Positions 26,212 to 36,931 of a stretch of DNA of 64,000 nt are shown one piece after another. Numbering within the stretch: the first letter of the stretch is position 1; every line of letters begins with the position of its first letter. Under the pieces are notes generated by a model, which saw only the letters and a list, made by a program, of their open reading frames with translations, had not been told where the DNA came from and searched no databases. The DNA is from Microbaculum marinisediminis. GTDB taxonomy: Bacteria; Pseudomonadota; Alphaproteobacteria; Rhizobiales; Tepidamorphaceae. The position numbers and the translations under genes are program-made. The DNA lies in NCBI RefSeq assembly GCF_025397915.1, contig NZ_JALIDZ010000002.1, forward strand, positions 124,001 through 188,000, written 5' to 3'.

Positions 26212-26843
26212 AGCTCTACACCTACTTCCGCTCCTCGGCCGCCTATCGCGTCCGGATCGCCCTGAACCTGAAGGCCGTCGCCTGCGACATGGCGCCGGTG
26301 CATCTCGTCCGCGACGGCGGCGAGCACAAGATGCCCGCCTACCGGGCGATCAACCCGCAGATGCGGGTCCCCTCCCTGGAACTCGACGACGGCGCCGTGA
26401 TCGTCCAGTCGCCGGCGATCCTCGAGTATCTGGACGAGGCCTATCCCGATCCGCCGCTGCTGCCGAAGGATCCGGTGACGCGGGCGCATGTGCGCGCGGT
26501 CGCCGCGATCGTCGGCTGCGACATCCATCCGCTCAACAATTCCGGAACGCTGGGGTATCTGAAACGCGAGCTCGGCCAGGAGCAGCCGGCGCTCGATACC
26601 TGGTACGCCCACTGGGTCACCGTCGGCTTCGAGGCGATCGAGCAGCTGATCCGGCCGGGACCATACGCCTTCGGCGACACGGTCAGCCTCGCCGACCTCT
26701 ATATCGTCCCGCAGGTGTTCAACGCGCGGCGTTTCAACGTGCCGCTCGACGCCTTTCCGAAGATCGCGGCCGTGGACGAGGCCTGCGCGACGATCCTGGC
26801 CTTCATCGACGCGGCGCCGGAGAACCAGCCCGACGCGGCGTGA
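26208..26843 (+). CDS. maiA: maleylacetoacetate isomerase
   Basis: Zeta-class glutathione transferase, 211 residues, converting maleylacetoacetate to fumarylacetoacetate. The N-terminal glutathione-binding domain reads KLYTYFRSSAAYRVRIALNL. The usual SSC active-site triplet is SSA here (residues 9-11), so the cysteine is missing while both serines remain. The C-terminal helical domain has GDTVSLADLYIVPQ. It begins with GTG overlapping the marR stop (GTGA), giving translational coupling, and completes the three-enzyme pathway with hmgA and the FAH gene. Confidence 0.93.
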   Translation: MKLYTYFRSSAAYRVRIALNLKAVACDMAPVHLVRDGGEHKMPAYRAINPQMRVPSLELDDGAVIVQSPAILEYLDEAYPDPPLLPKDPVTRAHVRAVAAIVGCDIHPLNNSGTLGYLKRELGQEQPALDTWYAHWVTVGFEAIEQLIRPGPYAFGDTVSLADLYIVPQVFNARRFNVPLDAFPKIAAVDEACATILAFIDAAPENQPDAA

Positions 26844-26995
26844 CACCCGCCGATCCCGATGCGTCCGACAGGTTTGCCCGCCGGGTTTGACCGCGTTGGG
26901 GCGATTTTCCATACTGCCGCCACCGCGCCCGATCCACGATGCCGATGCGTCGATCCGGGCAGGCAAAACCACCAGACTCCGCAGGGACAGACAGG

Positions 26996-28168
26996 GTGTT
27001 CAGCGTTCGCCATTCCGTTTCAGGATTCGCCCGAGCGGTTCTTCCGGCCATTTCGGGCCTGTTCATGTCGGGGCTGGTCGCCACGAGCGGCGCGCTGGCG
27101 CAGGACTATTCCCTGTGCGTCAAGCTCGAGGCGCGGCTGGTCGACCTCGAACGCGGCGCGATGGGCGCCTCGCCGGTGACCATCCAGCGCTACAACTCCG
27201 ACATCGTCGAGCAGCAGCGGATGCTGAACGTGGCGCGCCGGCAGGCGGCGCGGGCGGGATGCGCCCAGCAGAAGGGCTTCCTGTTCTTCCGCCCGCAGCG
27301 CCCGGCCGGATGCGGCGAGCACGACGCGATCATCAACCGGCTGGAAACGAACCTGCAGCGCCTGCAGGGCCAGCGCCGCAACCTGATGCCGGTCAACACG
27401 GGCGTGAACGAGGGCGAGCGGCGGCGCCTTCTGGCGATGCTCGGCGACAATCGGTGCGGCCCGCAATACGAGCGCTACGCGACGCGGCGCAGCGGCGGGA
27501 TGTTCGAGTTCTTCAACCGCGACTACACGCGCGATCCCTACGTACGCGATCCCTACATGATGGAGCCCTCCGGCGGCGTGGGCTTCTACGGCACCTACCG
27601 GACGCTGTGCGTGCGCACCTGCGACGGGTTCTTCTGGCCGATCAGCTTCTCCACCGTGCAGGGCCGTTTCGACATGGATGCCCAGATGTGCCAGGCGAGC
27701 TGTCCAACCTCGGACGTCGCGCTGTACGTCCACCGCAATCCCGGCGAGGGGCCCGAAGAGGCGATTTCCCTCTTCGGCGAGCCGATCTCGATGCTGCCGA
27801 ACGCCTTCCGCTTCCGCAACGAGTTCGTCAACGACTGCAGCTGCAAGGCGGGCGTGCAGACCGCCGCGCTCGGCGAGCGCGTCGTCGTCTCCCTGCCCGG
27901 GCGCGACGGGACGATGATCCTTGGCGGCACGGCGGCGGGCCGGGGCCTCGTCGCCGAGGAGCCGGAGCCGCTGCCGACCGCGGCCATGTCGATCCCCGTC
28001 CCCCGCAACCGGCCGGGCAACGAGCCGCCGGTGGCCGGCAGCATCGCCACGGTGACGGGAATGGAGGACTATATCGCGGTGTCGGCGCCGAAGGTCGGTG
28101 TGGTCGCCGGCAAGTCCGTGCGCATCGTCGGGCCGGGCTTCACCCTTTACCGGTCAGGCGAAGAATAG
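26996..28168 (+). CDS. DUF2865 domain exported protein
   Basis: A 390-residue secreted protein. A signal peptide spans about residues 1-36 and ends in SGALAQ. The mature part starts with a helical, coiled-coil-like region (residues 40-130), then the DUF2865 core with [36 protein letters not shown] and NDCSCKAG, rich in paired cysteines that should form disulfides. The GTG start at 26996 follows AGGGAC and gives a clean signal peptide; the ATG at 26939 is an alternative. Its 3' end overlaps the convergent gltX by 29 bases. The function is unknown, probably in the envelope. Confidence 0.85.
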   Translation: MFSVRHSVSGFARAVLPAISGLFMSGLVATSGALAQDYSLCVKLEARLVDLERGAMGASPVTIQRYNSDIVEQQRMLNVARRQAARAGCAQQKGFLFFRPQRPAGCGEHDAIINRLETNLQRLQGQRRNLMPVNTGVNEGERRRLLAMLGDNRCGPQYERYATRRSGGMFEFFNRDYTRDPYVRDPYMMEPSGGVGFYGTYRTLCVRTCDGFFWPISFSTVQGRFDMDAQMCQASCPTSDVALYVHRNPGEGPEEAISLFGEPISMLPNAFRFRNEFVNDCSCKAGVQTAALGERVVVSLPGRDGTMILGGTAAGRGLVAEEPEPLPTAAMSIPVPRNRPGNEPPVAGSIATVTGMEDYIAVSAPKVGVVAGKSVRIVGPGFTLYRSGEE

Positions 28169-29480
28169 CCTTTTCGCGGCCGATCAGCGGCAGCATCGCC
28201 TTCAGCTCCGGACCGTGCTCGACGCCGGTCAGGGCCAGCCGCAGCGGCCTGAACAGCGCCTTGCCGGACCGGCCGGTCTCCCGCTTCACCGCGCCGACCC
28301 AGGACGCGTAGACGTCGTCAGGCCAGGGATCGGCCGGCAGCAGGCCCGCGGCGGTCTCCAGGAACGCTCGGTCCTCACCCGTGATCGGGGCGGCGACCGG
28401 CCCCTCGACACGCCGCCACCAGTCGAGCGCGTCGGACACCTTGTCGAGGTTCGGCCGCACCGCAAGCCAGAACGCCTCGCCGCCGCCGATGCCCATCTCG
28501 TCCAGCCGGCCGGCAACGGCGTCATACGGCAGGTCGGTGACGAGGCGGTGGTTGAGACCGACGAGCTCGGCCGGATCGAAGGTCGCCGGCGCGCGCGACA
28601 GCTTGTCGAGAGCGACGATCCCGGCAAGGGCGTCGAGCGAGGCCACCGGCTGGACGGATTCGGACGAACCGATCAGCACCGCCAGGCTCGCCACCGCCAT
28701 CGGCTCGTAGCCGTCGGCACGGAGGCTGCGCAGCGACAGGGCGCCGGTGCGCTTGGACAGCCCCTCCCCGCCGGCGGCGACGAGCAGGTTGTGATGGGCG
28801 AAAACCGGGGGCGTCGCGCCCAGCGCCTCGAAGATCTCGATCTGCACCGCGGTGTTGGTGACGTGGTCCTCGCCGCGGATGACGTGGGTCACGCCCAGGT
28901 CGGCATCGTCGGCCACGCTCGGCAGCGTGTAGAGATAGCTGCCGTCGCCGCGGATCAGCACCGGATCGGACAGCGAACCGGCGGCATAGTGCTGCGCGCC
29001 CCGGCACAGGTCGTCCCAGGTCACGGCGCGGTCTTCCAGCAGGAAACGCCAGTGCGGCTGCCTGCCTTCGGCCTCGAACGCCGCCCGGTCCGCGTCGGTC
29101 AGGCTACGGGCCGCGCGGTCGTAGACCGGGGGCTGATGGCGGGCGAGCTGGCGCTTGCGGCGGCGCTCCAGCTCCTCCGGCGTCTCGTAGCAGGGATAGA
29201 GCCGGTCGAGGCCGCGCAGCCGGTCGGCGGCGGCATCGTGGATATCGCGCCGCTCCGACTGCCGGACGATCAGGTCCGGCACGATGCCGAGCCAGGCGAG
29301 ATCCTCGACGATAGCGTCGGCGAACTCCGGCCTGCTGCGCTCGGTATCGGTGTCGTCGAGGCGCAAGATGAAGCGGCCGCCGTGGCGGCGCGCGAAGAGC
29401 CAGTTCAGCAGCGCCGTGCGGGCATTGCCGATATGCAGGTAGCCGGTGGGCGACGGCGCGAAGCGGACGGTTACGGACAT
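28140..29480 (-). CDS. gltX: glutamate--tRNA ligase
   Basis: Class I synthetase of 446 residues charging tRNA-Glu, or tRNA-Gln where Gat amidotransferase is used. The HIGH motif appears as [20 protein letters not shown] near residue 8, and the KMSKS-like loop as [13 protein letters not shown] near residue 240. The size and the LSKR form of the loop match the second, shorter GltX type common in alphaproteobacteria, so another gltX may exist elsewhere. It follows nadE by 17 bases on the same strand. Confidence 0.93.
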   Translation of the reverse strand: MSVTVRFAPSPTGYLHIGNARTALLNWLFARRHGGRFILRLDDTDTERSRPEFADAIVEDLAWLGIVPDLIVRQSERRDIHDAAADRLRGLDRLYPCYETPEELERRRKRQLARHQPPVYDRAARSLTDADRAAFEAEGRQPHWRFLLEDRAVTWDDLCRGAQHYAAGSLSDPVLIRGDGSYLYTLPSVADDADLGVTHVIRGEDHVTNTAVQIEIFEALGATPPVFAHHNLLVAAGGEGLSKRTGALSLRSLRADGYEPMAVASLAVLIGSSESVQPVASLDALAGIVALDKLSRAPATFDPAELVGLNHRLVTDLPYDAVAGRLDEMGIGGGEAFWLAVRPNLDKVSDALDWWRRVEGPVAAPITGEDRAFLETAAGLLPADPWPDDVYASWVGAVKRETGRSGKALFRPLRLALTGVEHGPELKAMLPLIGREKAILRLTGKG

Positions 29481-29497
29481 CGTGGTGGCAAAGGTCC

Positions 29498-31165
29498 TCA
29501 CATCGCGGTGTCGCGATAGCGGTTGACGATCGGGTAGCGCCGGTCGCGACCGAAGTTCTTGCGGGTGATCTTGATGCCGGGCGGCGCCTGACGGCGCTTG
29601 TACTCGGCGACATAGAGCATGTTCTCGATCCGCTTCACCGTCTCCACTTCGTGGCCGCGCGCGACGATCTCGGAGACAGACATCTCGTTCTCCACGAGGC
29701 ACTCGAGGATGTCGTCGAGCATGTCGTAGGGCGGCAGCGTGTCCTGATCGGTCTGGTCGGGCTTGAGCTCCGCCGACGGCGCCTTGTCGATGATGTTCGT
29801 CGGGATCACCGGATGGTCGGGGCCCAGGCACCCCTGGGGGCGGTTGGCGTTGCGCCAGGCGGCGAGCCGGTAGACCTCGGTCTTGTAGAGGTCCTTGATC
29901 GGATTGAAGCCGCCGTTCATGTCGCCGTAGAGCGTCGAATAGCCCACCGACATCTCCGACTTGTTGCCGGTGGTGACCACCATCGGCCCGAACTTGTTGG
30001 AGATCGCCATCAGCGTGGTGCCGCGGGCGCGCGACTGCAGGTTCTCCTCGGTGGTATCGGCGGGCAGCGCGTCGAACAGCGGCGACAGCGCCGCCGTGAA
30101 GCCGTCGACGGGCGCGACGATCGAGACGCTGTCGTAGCGCACGCCGAGTGCCTCGGCGCAGTCGGCGGCGTCGGTCAGCGAGGCGCTGGAGGTGTAGCGG
30201 TAGGGCATCATCACGCAGTGGACGCGCTCGGGCCCCAGCGCATCGACCGCCATCGCGGCGCAGATCGCCGAGTCGATGCCGCCCGACAGCCCGAGCACCA
30301 CGCCCGGAAATCCGGTCTTGTCGACGTAGTCGCGCAGGCCGTTCACGCAGGCGAGCCACATCAGCTCGTCATTGTCCCCGAGCGGGGCCATCGGCCCGTC
30401 GACGCAGCGCCAGCCCTCGCCGCGATCGCGCTTCCACCGGGTAATCGCGACACCTTCCTCGAAGGCCGGCATCTGGAAGGCGAGCGTGCGGTCGGCGTGC
30501 AGGCCGAAGGAGGCGCCGTCGAAGATCAGCTCGTCCTGGCCGCCGAGCTGGTTGACATAGATGAGCGGCAGGTTGGATTCGGTGACGCGCTGGACGACGA
30601 CGTTGAGGCGCAGGTCGTGCTTGTATTTCCACCACGGCGAGCCGTTGGGGACGATCAGCAGTTCGGCGCCGCTTTCCTCCAGGCACTCGACGACCTCGTC
30701 CTCCCAGATGTCCTCGCAGACCGGCACCCCGAGCCGGACGCCGCGAAAGGGCACGGGACCGGGCAGCGGGCCGGGCGCGAACACGCGCTTCTCGTCGAAC
30801 GGGCCGTAGTTGGGCAGGTCGACCTTGAAGCGGGTCGCCGCCACCCTGCCCTCCTCGAGCAGGCAGAAGGCGTTGTAGGTCTTCACGTCCTCGTGCCAGG
30901 GCGCGCCGATGAGCACGGCCGGACCGCCATCGGCGGTGTCGGCGGCCAGAGCCTCCACGGCGTCGCGGCAGGCCTGCTGAAAGGCCGGCTTCAGCACCAG
31001 ATCCTCCGGCGGATAGCCGGAGATGAACAGTTCCGTGAACACGACGAGGTCGGCGCCCAATTCCGCCGCCTCGGCCCGGGCCTTGCGCGCAAGCGCCAGA
31101 TTGCCGGCGATGTCGCCGACGATCGGGTTGAGCTGCGCGCAGGCGATCGCAAGTTCGTTCGTCAT
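29498..31165 (-). CDS. nadE: glutamine-dependent NAD+ synthase
   Basis: Converts nicotinate adenine dinucleotide to NAD+ with ammonia from glutamine. The 555-residue protein has an N-terminal nitrilase-type amidase (residues 1-265) with the Glu-Lys-Cys triad visible in [23 protein letters not shown] and GVPVCEDIW. The C-terminal synthetase carries the PP-loop [10 protein letters not shown] near residue 297 and [18 protein letters not shown]. The start at [11 protein letters not shown] was chosen over one eight codons upstream because it fits the domain start. Confidence 0.95.
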   Translation of the reverse strand: MTNELAIACAQLNPIVGDIAGNLALARKARAEAAELGADLVVFTELFISGYPPEDLVLKPAFQQACRDAVEALAADTADGGPAVLIGAPWHEDVKTYNAFCLLEEGRVAATRFKVDLPNYGPFDEKRVFAPGPLPGPVPFRGVRLGVPVCEDIWEDEVVECLEESGAELLIVPNGSPWWKYKHDLRLNVVVQRVTESNLPLIYVNQLGGQDELIFDGASFGLHADRTLAFQMPAFEEGVAITRWKRDRGEGWRCVDGPMAPLGDNDELMWLACVNGLRDYVDKTGFPGVVLGLSGGIDSAICAAMAVDALGPERVHCVMMPYRYTSSASLTDAADCAEALGVRYDSVSIVAPVDGFTAALSPLFDALPADTTEENLQSRARGTTLMAISNKFGPMVVTTGNKSEMSVGYSTLYGDMNGGFNPIKDLYKTEVYRLAAWRNANRPQGCLGPDHPVIPTNIIDKAPSAELKPDQTDQDTLPPYDMLDDILECLVENEMSVSEIVARGHEVETVKRIENMLYVAEYKRRQAPPGIKITRKNFGRDRRYPIVNRYRDTAM

Positions 31166-31229
31166 GACGCCGACCAATCCTGTCCCCATTCCCGCCTGTC
31201 CGGTCCCCGGCTCGCCCGCATGCGGGCCG

Positions 31230-31820
31230 TCAACCGGCGAACAGATCCGGCCGCCGCGCCTTCAGCCGGAACACCGCGATCGCCGATTTCGCGTCGACGA
31301 TGTCGCCGTTTTCCGTCATGCGGGCGATGTCGGCCATCGGAAGCTCGTGGACCTCGATCATCTCCCCTTCGTGATCCAGGCCACCGGTCGCCGCGGGCGG
31401 CGGTCCCTCGTAGGTTCCCCAGAAGAGATGCACGCATTCGCGGACGATTCCGGGAGAGGACAGTAAATCGCCGAGCGATTCAAGCGCCTGGATCGCGATT
31501 CCCGCCTCTTCCTGCGCCTCCTTCACGGCGCAGCGCGGCGGCGGGTCGCCGCCGAGCAGGCCGCCCGGGACCTCCCACAGCCAGCCGTCGCCGCCGTCGA
31601 GAAGGGGCGAGAGGCGGAACTGGCGGATCAGCAGCCCGACCTTGCGGTCCGGATCGACCGGCAGGATCGCGGCGACATGACCGTGGAAATGGACCTCGCG
31701 GTCGAACCGCAGCAGCCTGCCGTGCCAGGGCGCCTCGACCGTATAGCGGGTCAGCCTGACGAAGCCGTCGTAGACGGTCTCCTCGTCGACGATGCGCGGG
31801 CCGTCCTGCGCCTTGCCCAT
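31230..31820 (-). CDS. NUDIX hydrolase, ADP-ribose pyrophosphatase-like
   Basis: A 196-residue NUDIX enzyme. The Nudix box is visible as GGLLGGDPPPRCAVKEAQEEAG (G-x5-E-x7-REUxEExGU type, with a slight insertion), preceded by an ADP-ribose-pyrophosphatase-like N-terminal beta domain (YTVEAPWHGRLLRFDREVHF). It probably hydrolyses nucleoside diphosphate sugars such as ADP-ribose, which would suit its position upstream of nadE (64-base gap). The exact substrate is open. Confidence 0.87.
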   Translation of the reverse strand: MGKAQDGPRIVDEETVYDGFVRLTRYTVEAPWHGRLLRFDREVHFHGHVAAILPVDPDRKVGLLIRQFRLSPLLDGGDGWLWEVPGGLLGGDPPPRCAVKEAQEEAGIAIQALESLGDLLSSPGIVRECVHLFWGTYEGPPPAATGGLDHEGEMIEVHELPMADIARMTENGDIVDAKSAIAVFRLKARRPDLFAG

Positions 31821-31897
31821 ATCCGCCTCCCCGGTGATGGCGGGTCCTGCGTAGCGGGCGGGCGATCCAAGGGCAAGGGCGGGGCGTGCGATCGGCC

Positions 31898-32692
31898 CTA
31901 GTCGAACGCGAACGCGTCCAATTCCAGCGCGCCGAACTGGTGGCTCTCGTGGATGCGGTGGCCCTTCGGCCTGGCGCCGGCCGCGCCGAGCGCCACGTAG
32001 AGCGGCATTAGATGCTCGTCGGTCGGGTGGTTCTCCACCGCGAAGGGCGCCTTGGTGCGGTAGGCGACAAGATCGTCGACCGCGCCGGCCTCGATGCGCG
32101 GCACCATCCAGTCGACGAAGGCCGACACCCAGTCCGGGCGCTCCGCGTCGACGGCACCCCGTCTCAGGTTCTGAAACGCCTCGTGGAGATTGTGGGTGAA
32201 GGAGCCGGAGCCGACGATCAGCACGCCCTCGTCGCGCAACGGCGCCAGCGCCTCGCCGAGCCGGTAGTGGTGCGCGGCGCTCGCGCCCGGCTGCACCGAG
32301 AGCTGGGCGACGGGGATATCGGCGCCGGGGTAGAGCAGCATCAGCGGCACCCAGGTGCCGTGGTCGTAGCCGCGCTTGCGCACGATCGCGGGCGCCAGGT
32401 CGGCGTCCGAAAGCAATGCGGCAACGCGCTCGGCCAGCGCCGGATCGCCGGGGGCGGGATAGGTGAGCGTGTAGAGCTCGTCCTCGAAGCCGCCGAAATC
32501 GTAGATCATGTCGGGCGCCGGATCGGCGACGACCGCGGGGCGGTCGGTTTCGAAATGCGCCGATACCGACAGGATCGCCGTGGGACGCTCGATACTCTCG
32601 GCGTAGTCGGCGAGGAATTGCCGCGCGGGCGTATCGTACAAAATCAGGTTCGGCGCACCGTGCGACACGAACAGCGAAGGCATCGCGGCCAT
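31898..32692 (-). CDS. DODA-type extradiol ring-opening dioxygenase (LigB fold)
   Basis: A 264-residue class III extradiol dioxygenase-fold protein. Candidate metal and catalytic residues are seen in FVSHGAPNLIL (His11), SVSAHFETDRP (His46), GYDHGTWVPL and SGSFTHNLHE; the order matches the YgiD/4,5-DOPA dioxygenase branch. Members open catechol-type rings with non-haem zinc or iron. The natural substrate is unknown. The upstream gap (about 150 bases) is AT-richer than average and probably holds its promoter. Confidence 0.88.
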   Translation of the reverse strand: MAAMPSLFVSHGAPNLILYDTPARQFLADYAESIERPTAILSVSAHFETDRPAVVADPAPDMIYDFGGFEDELYTLTYPAPGDPALAERVAALLSDADLAPAIVRKRGYDHGTWVPLMLLYPGADIPVAQLSVQPGASAAHHYRLGEALAPLRDEGVLIVGSGSFTHNLHEAFQNLRRGAVDAERPDWVSAFVDWMVPRIEAGAVDDLVAYRTKAPFAVENHPTDEHLMPLYVALGAAGARPKGHRIHESHQFGALELDAFAFD

Positions 32693-32845
32693 GGGTCATC
32701 TCCGCATCCAGAAGCGATGACGACTATTTATTGTTCTCGAATGGACGATAAAGACGGGAAAACTGCACGATTTGTTGATGAAAGCGCAACAATCGCCACG
32801 GTCCGGCTCGCCCGATAACTCCCTGGCCGGTCAGCCCCTGGCCGC

Positions 32846-33265
32846 TTAGTCCCTGGGCGGCCTCCCGTCATATTGCGGCAAGCCGTCGGAGATTTCGTAA
32901 TAGTCGCCCTTTTCGGCGACGAAGATATGCCCCCAGGGCGTCAGCCCCGTCGGCGTGTCCAGCGAGCCGGCCATCACCGAAATCGACGTGGCGTCATGCC
33001 CGCGCCAGAACAGGTGGGAGCCGCAGACCTTGCAGAACTGGCGCACAGCGTCGGGCGTGGCCTGCCAGTCGCCGAGATTTTCCGCGCCGGTTACGGACAG
33101 GCGGTCCAGCGGCACGGATGTCGCCGAGACGATATGGCCCGACTGCCGGCGGCAGCTTTCGCAATGGCAGAAGACCACCGGGCGCAACGGCCCGCGCAGC
33201 ACGTAGGAAACGGCCCCGCAGGCGCAGCGCCCCCGGTGGATCTCATCCTGCGGGGCGGCGCTCAC
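32846..33265 (-). CDS. GFA family zinc protein
   Basis: A 139-residue protein with the GFA pattern: GRCACGAVSYVL, CHCESCRRQSG and CKVCGSHLFW supply the zinc cysteines. The C-terminus has the conserved MAGSLDTPTG motif. It starts at a GTG only 3 bases after the DAHP synthase stop, so expression is coupled. It is a shorter and only distantly similar relative of the GFA gene at 15.3-15.8 kb. Confidence 0.87.
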   Translation of the reverse strand: MSAAPQDEIHRGRCACGAVSYVLRGPLRPVVFCHCESCRRQSGHIVSATSVPLDRLSVTGAENLGDWQATPDAVRQFCKVCGSHLFWRGHDATSISVMAGSLDTPTGLTPWGHIFVAEKGDYYEISDGLPQYDGRPPRD

Positions 33266-33268
33266 GCA

Positions 33269-34663
33269 TCACAACCCGACGGCCGCACCGCTGTCGATCT
33301 TCGGCCGGCCGCGCGAGGCGCGCTCCTGCTTCAGGCCCTCGGCGACCAGGAACGCGAGTTCCAGCGACTGGTCGGCGTTGAGACGCGGATCGCAGTGGGT
33401 GTGGTAGCGATCCGACAGGTCCGCCTCCGAGATCGCCCGGGCGCCGCCGGTGCATTCGGTGACGTTCTGGCCGGTCATCTCGATATGGATGCCGCCGGCG
33501 TGCGAGCCCTCGGCCTGGTGCACGGAGAAGAAGTTGCGCACCTCCTGCAAGACCCGGTCGAACGGCCGGGTCTTGTAGCCACCCGCGGCGACGGTGTTGC
33601 CGTGCATCGGGTCGCAGGACCACACGACGGTGCGGCCTTCCTGCTGCACCTTGCGGATCAGCGCCGGCAGGTAGTCGAACACCTTATCGGCGCCGAAGCG
33701 GCAGATGAGCGTCAGCCGGCCGGCCTCGTCCTCGGGGTTGAGGATGTCGATCAGCCTGATCAGCTCGTCGGCGTCCAGGCTCGGGCCACATTTCAGGCCG
33801 ATCGGGTTCTTGATGCCGCGGCAGAACTCGATATGGGCGTGATCAGGCTGACGCGTGCGGTCGCCGATCCAGACCATGTGGCCCGACGTGTCGTACCAGT
33901 CGCCGCTGGTGGAATCGACGCGGGTCAGCGCCTGTTCGTAGCCGAGCAGCAGCGCCTCGTGGCTGGTGAAGAAATCGGTCGAGCGGAATTGCGGGGTCGC
34001 GTCGGCGGTCACGCCGCACGCGCGCATGAAGTCAAGCGACTCCGAAATGCGGTCGGCGATTTCCTTGTAATGGTGGCCTTGCGGAGACCCCGAAACGAAA
34101 CCCAGCGTCCAGCTGTGGACGTGTTCGAGGTTGGCATAGCCGCCCTGGGAGAAGGCGCGCAGCAGGTTCTGTGTGGCCGCCGCCTGGCGATAGGCCTGCA
34201 GCATCCGGTCCGGATCGGGGATACGCGCCTCGGGCGTGAATTCCGGCGCGTTGATGATGTCGCCGCGGTAGCTCGGCAGCTCGACATCGCCCTGCTTCTC
34301 GACGGACGAGGAGCGCGGCTTGGCGAACTGGCCGCCGATGCGCCCGACCTTCACCACCGGCATCGCCGCGGCAAAGGTCAGCACCACCGACATCTGCAGG
34401 AAGACCCGGAAGAAGTCGCGGATGTTGTCGGCGTGATGCTCGGCGAAACTCTCGGCGCAATCACCGCCCTGCAGCAGGAATCCTTCTCCGCCTGCGACGC
34501 GTCCAAGCTGCTGCTTCAGCTTGCGCGCCTCGCCTGCAAAAACGAGCGGGGGAAATCGCGACAGCGTGGCCTCGGCCTCGGCAAGGGCCTTGAGATCGGG
34601 ATAATCGGGAACCTGCACGATCGGCTTCGACCGCCAGCTTTCGGGGCTCCATGTTTTCGCCAT
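33269..34663 (-). CDS. class II 3-deoxy-7-phosphoheptulonate (DAHP) synthase
   Basis: First enzyme of the shikimate pathway, joining phosphoenolpyruvate and erythrose 4-phosphate. The 464-residue protein is of the plant-like class II type: it starts with [20 protein letters not shown] and contains [42 protein letters not shown] and [13 protein letters not shown] four codons upstream is possible, but the ATG at 34663 matches family N-termini. The upstream gap to the divergent VIT1/CCC1 gene is 152 bases. Confidence 0.94.
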   Translation of the reverse strand: MAKTWSPESWRSKPIVQVPDYPDLKALAEAEATLSRFPPLVFAGEARKLKQQLGRVAGGEGFLLQGGDCAESFAEHHADNIRDFFRVFLQMSVVLTFAAAMPVVKVGRIGGQFAKPRSSSVEKQGDVELPSYRGDIINAPEFTPEARIPDPDRMLQAYRQAAATQNLLRAFSQGGYANLEHVHSWTLGFVSGSPQGHHYKEIADRISESLDFMRACGVTADATPQFRSTDFFTSHEALLLGYEQALTRVDSTSGDWYDTSGHMVWIGDRTRQPDHAHIEFCRGIKNPIGLKCGPSLDADELIRLIDILNPEDEAGRLTLICRFGADKVFDYLPALIRKVQQEGRTVVWSCDPMHGNTVAAGGYKTRPFDRVLQEVRNFFSVHQAEGSHAGGIHIEMTGQNVTECTGGARAISEADLSDRYHTHCDPRLNADQSLELAFLVAEGLKQERASRGRPKIDSGAAVGL

Positions 34664-34815
34664 AACGCAAACCACTCGCTTTTTGTCGCAGTGCCGGCGG
34701 CATTCTCCAGTTTAACCGCCGATGCGGGCGGGTTATACACCCTGACCCACAGGGTGGCCAGTGTATCCGCCCCCTCGATCTAACCGGCGGTACGAAAACG
34801 CGAATTGGCGTCTGA

Positions 34816-35535
34816 ATGAGGATCGAGCACGAGCATTCCGAAGCCGCGATCGAAAAGCGGCTCGCCGACGGACCGAAGATCAACTACCTGCGCGACTGGG
34901 TCTATGGCGGCATCGACGGCGCCGTGACCACCTTCGCCGTCGTGGCCGGTGCGGTCGGCGCCGAACTGTCGACCCGCGTGGTGCTGATCCTGGGCATCGC
35001 CAACCTGATCGCCGACGGCTTCTCGATGGCCGCCGCCAACTTCTCCGGCACACAGTCCGAGATCGAGGACTACGAGCGGCTGAAGGAGATGGAGGAGCGC
35101 CATATTAAGCTCTATCCCGACGGGGAGCGCCAGGAGATCCGCCAGATCTACCGCAACAAGGGCTTCACCGGCTCGAAGTTGGAGACGCTGGTCTCGCTGA
35201 TCACCTCGCGAGACAAGAACTGGGTCGAAACGATGCTCATCGAGGAGCACGGCCTGGCGCCGATCCAGCGATCGCCGCTGAAGGCCGCGTTCTGGACGTT
35301 CGCAGCCTTCATCATCTGCGGCGCGGTGCCGCTGCTGCCGTTCGTCCTGTCGATGCCGAACGCACCGATCCTGGCGACGGGGATGACGGCGCTCGTTTTT
35401 TTTGGCATCGGGTCGTTCAAGAGCCGGTGGTCGACGTATTCGTGGTGGCGTTCAGGCACGGAAACCCTGACCATCGGCATGACAGCGGCGATGCTTGCCT
35501 ATCTGGTGGGGCGCTTGCTCGAGTCCATCGTCTGA
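34816..35535 (+). CDS. VIT1/CCC1 family iron/manganese carrier
   Basis: A 239-residue membrane protein of the VIT1/CCC1 family, whose members move Fe2+ or Mn2+. Residues 28-75 give two helices with the family motif [21 protein letters not shown] and [17 protein letters not shown] cytoplasmic Glu-rich metal-binding stretch (about 80-135, [17 protein letters not shown]) follows, then three more helices. Ferrous iron export or storage is most likely. It stands 49 bases before an MFS gene on the same strand. Confidence 0.9.
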   Translation: MRIEHEHSEAAIEKRLADGPKINYLRDWVYGGIDGAVTTFAVVAGAVGAELSTRVVLILGIANLIADGFSMAAANFSGTQSEIEDYERLKEMEERHIKLYPDGERQEIRQIYRNKGFTGSKLETLVSLITSRDKNWVETMLIEEHGLAPIQRSPLKAAFWTFAAFIICGAVPLLPFVLSMPNAPILATGMTALVFFGIGSFKSRWSTYSWWRSGTETLTIGMTAAMLAYLVGRLLESIV

Positions 35536-35584
35536 GGCCCGCGGCGATTCCTGCTGCCGCTCGCGAATATGGGAGCCGGTACCA

Positions 35585-36880
35585 ATGAGATCCGCCCTCG
35601 CCTCGATCGCCGCGCTGCTGATCTCGGTGTTCATCCTGCTCACCGGATCGGGCCTGCAATCGACGCTCGTGCCGCTGGCGGCCACCGGATACAACTTTTC
35701 CGACCTGGCGATCGGCCTGATCGGCTCGTCCTACTTCGTCGGCATGATGATCGGCTGCTTCGCCGCGCCGTGGCTGATCCGGCACGCCGGCCATATCCGC
35801 ACCTTCGGTGCCTGCACGGCGCTGGCGACGGGCGCGGCCATCTTGCACGCGCTCGTGGTGGAGCCGATCACCTGGAACATCCTGCGCTGCACCTCCGGCA
35901 TCTGCTTTGCGGTGCTTTACGCGGTGATCGAGAGCTGGCTGAACGACAAGTCGGACAACTCCAACCGGGGCGGCGTGCTGGCCTTCTACAACGTCATCAA
36001 CTTTGGCGGTATGGCGGCGGGCCAGCAGTTCCTCCGGCTGTATCCGCCGGCGGGCTTCCAGCTGTTCTCGCTGAGCGCGCTGATGATCTCGCTGGCGGCG
36101 ATGCCGGTGGCGCTGACGCGGTCGAAGTCGCCGCCGGTTCCGGAATCGCCGCAGCTGCGGCTGCGCTGGCTGATGGCGCTGTCTCCGGTGGGCGTCGCCG
36201 GGGCATTCACGGTGGGCCTGGCGAACGGCGCGTTCTGGACCATCGGGCCGATCTACGCGAGCCTGCAGGGGCTAGGCGCGGGCGGCGCGGGTGACTTCAT
36301 CACCGCATCGATCCTCGGCGCCGTCGCCGTGCTCTGGCCGGCGGGCCGTATTTCCGACCGCATGGACCGCCGCCATGTCATCGCCGCGTGCTGCGTCGTC
36401 GCAGGCGCCGCGGGCATCGGCCTTGCGATCGCGCCGGCCAATTCGCCGTGGCTTCTCTACGGGCTCGCCTTCCTGTTCGGCGCCGGGGCGATGCCGATCT
36501 ACTCGCTGAGCTCGGCGCACACGGCCGACTACGCCGACGCCTCGGACATGGTGCAGGTCTCGACCGGGCTGCTGCTGATCTACACGGTCGGCGCGGTGGT
36601 GGGGCCGACGGCGGCAGCCGCGCTGGTCGAGGTCACCGTGCCCGGCGCCCTGTTCGCGCTGACGGCCGTGACCCATTTCGGCCTGCTGGCCCTGACCGTC
36701 TATCGCCTGACGCGCCGCGCCCCGGTCCCGCCGGAGGAGCGCGAGCCGTTCGTGCCCGTGCCGCGCACCTCGCCGGCGGTGGTGGAGCTCGATCCGCGCG
36801 TTCCCGTCGAGGACGAGGAATACGAGCACATCGACGATTCCGGCAGCGGCACGGTGACGCCGGGGCAACATCCGACCTGA
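35585..36880 (+). CDS. MFS transporter (YcaD-like)
   Basis: A 431-residue major facilitator with twelve predicted helices. The loop between helices 2 and 3 reads APWLIRHAGHIRTFG, and GRISDRMDRRHV forms the equivalent loop in the second half. The C-terminal 50 residues are polar and acidic, ending TVTPGQHPT. ATG 35585 has GGGAG upstream; an earlier in-frame start would add an unlikely 30-residue lead. It resembles the YcaD/UMF group of uncharacterised permeases; the substrate is unknown. Confidence 0.88.
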   Translation: MRSALASIAALLISVFILLTGSGLQSTLVPLAATGYNFSDLAIGLIGSSYFVGMMIGCFAAPWLIRHAGHIRTFGACTALATGAAILHALVVEPITWNILRCTSGICFAVLYAVIESWLNDKSDNSNRGGVLAFYNVINFGGMAAGQQFLRLYPPAGFQLFSLSALMISLAAMPVALTRSKSPPVPESPQLRLRWLMALSPVGVAGAFTVGLANGAFWTIGPIYASLQGLGAGGAGDFITASILGAVAVLWPAGRISDRMDRRHVIAACCVVAGAAGIGLAIAPANSPWLLYGLAFLFGAGAMPIYSLSSAHTADYADASDMVQVSTGLLLIYTVGAVVGPTAAAALVEVTVPGALFALTAVTHFGLLALTVYRLTRRAPVPPEEREPFVPVPRTSPAVVELDPRVPVEDEEYEHIDDSGSGTVTPGQHPT

Positions 36881-36931
36881 CGGCGCAACGCCACGCTGGC
36901 CAAGGACGCCCGGGGAAGGCAAGATCGGTCC

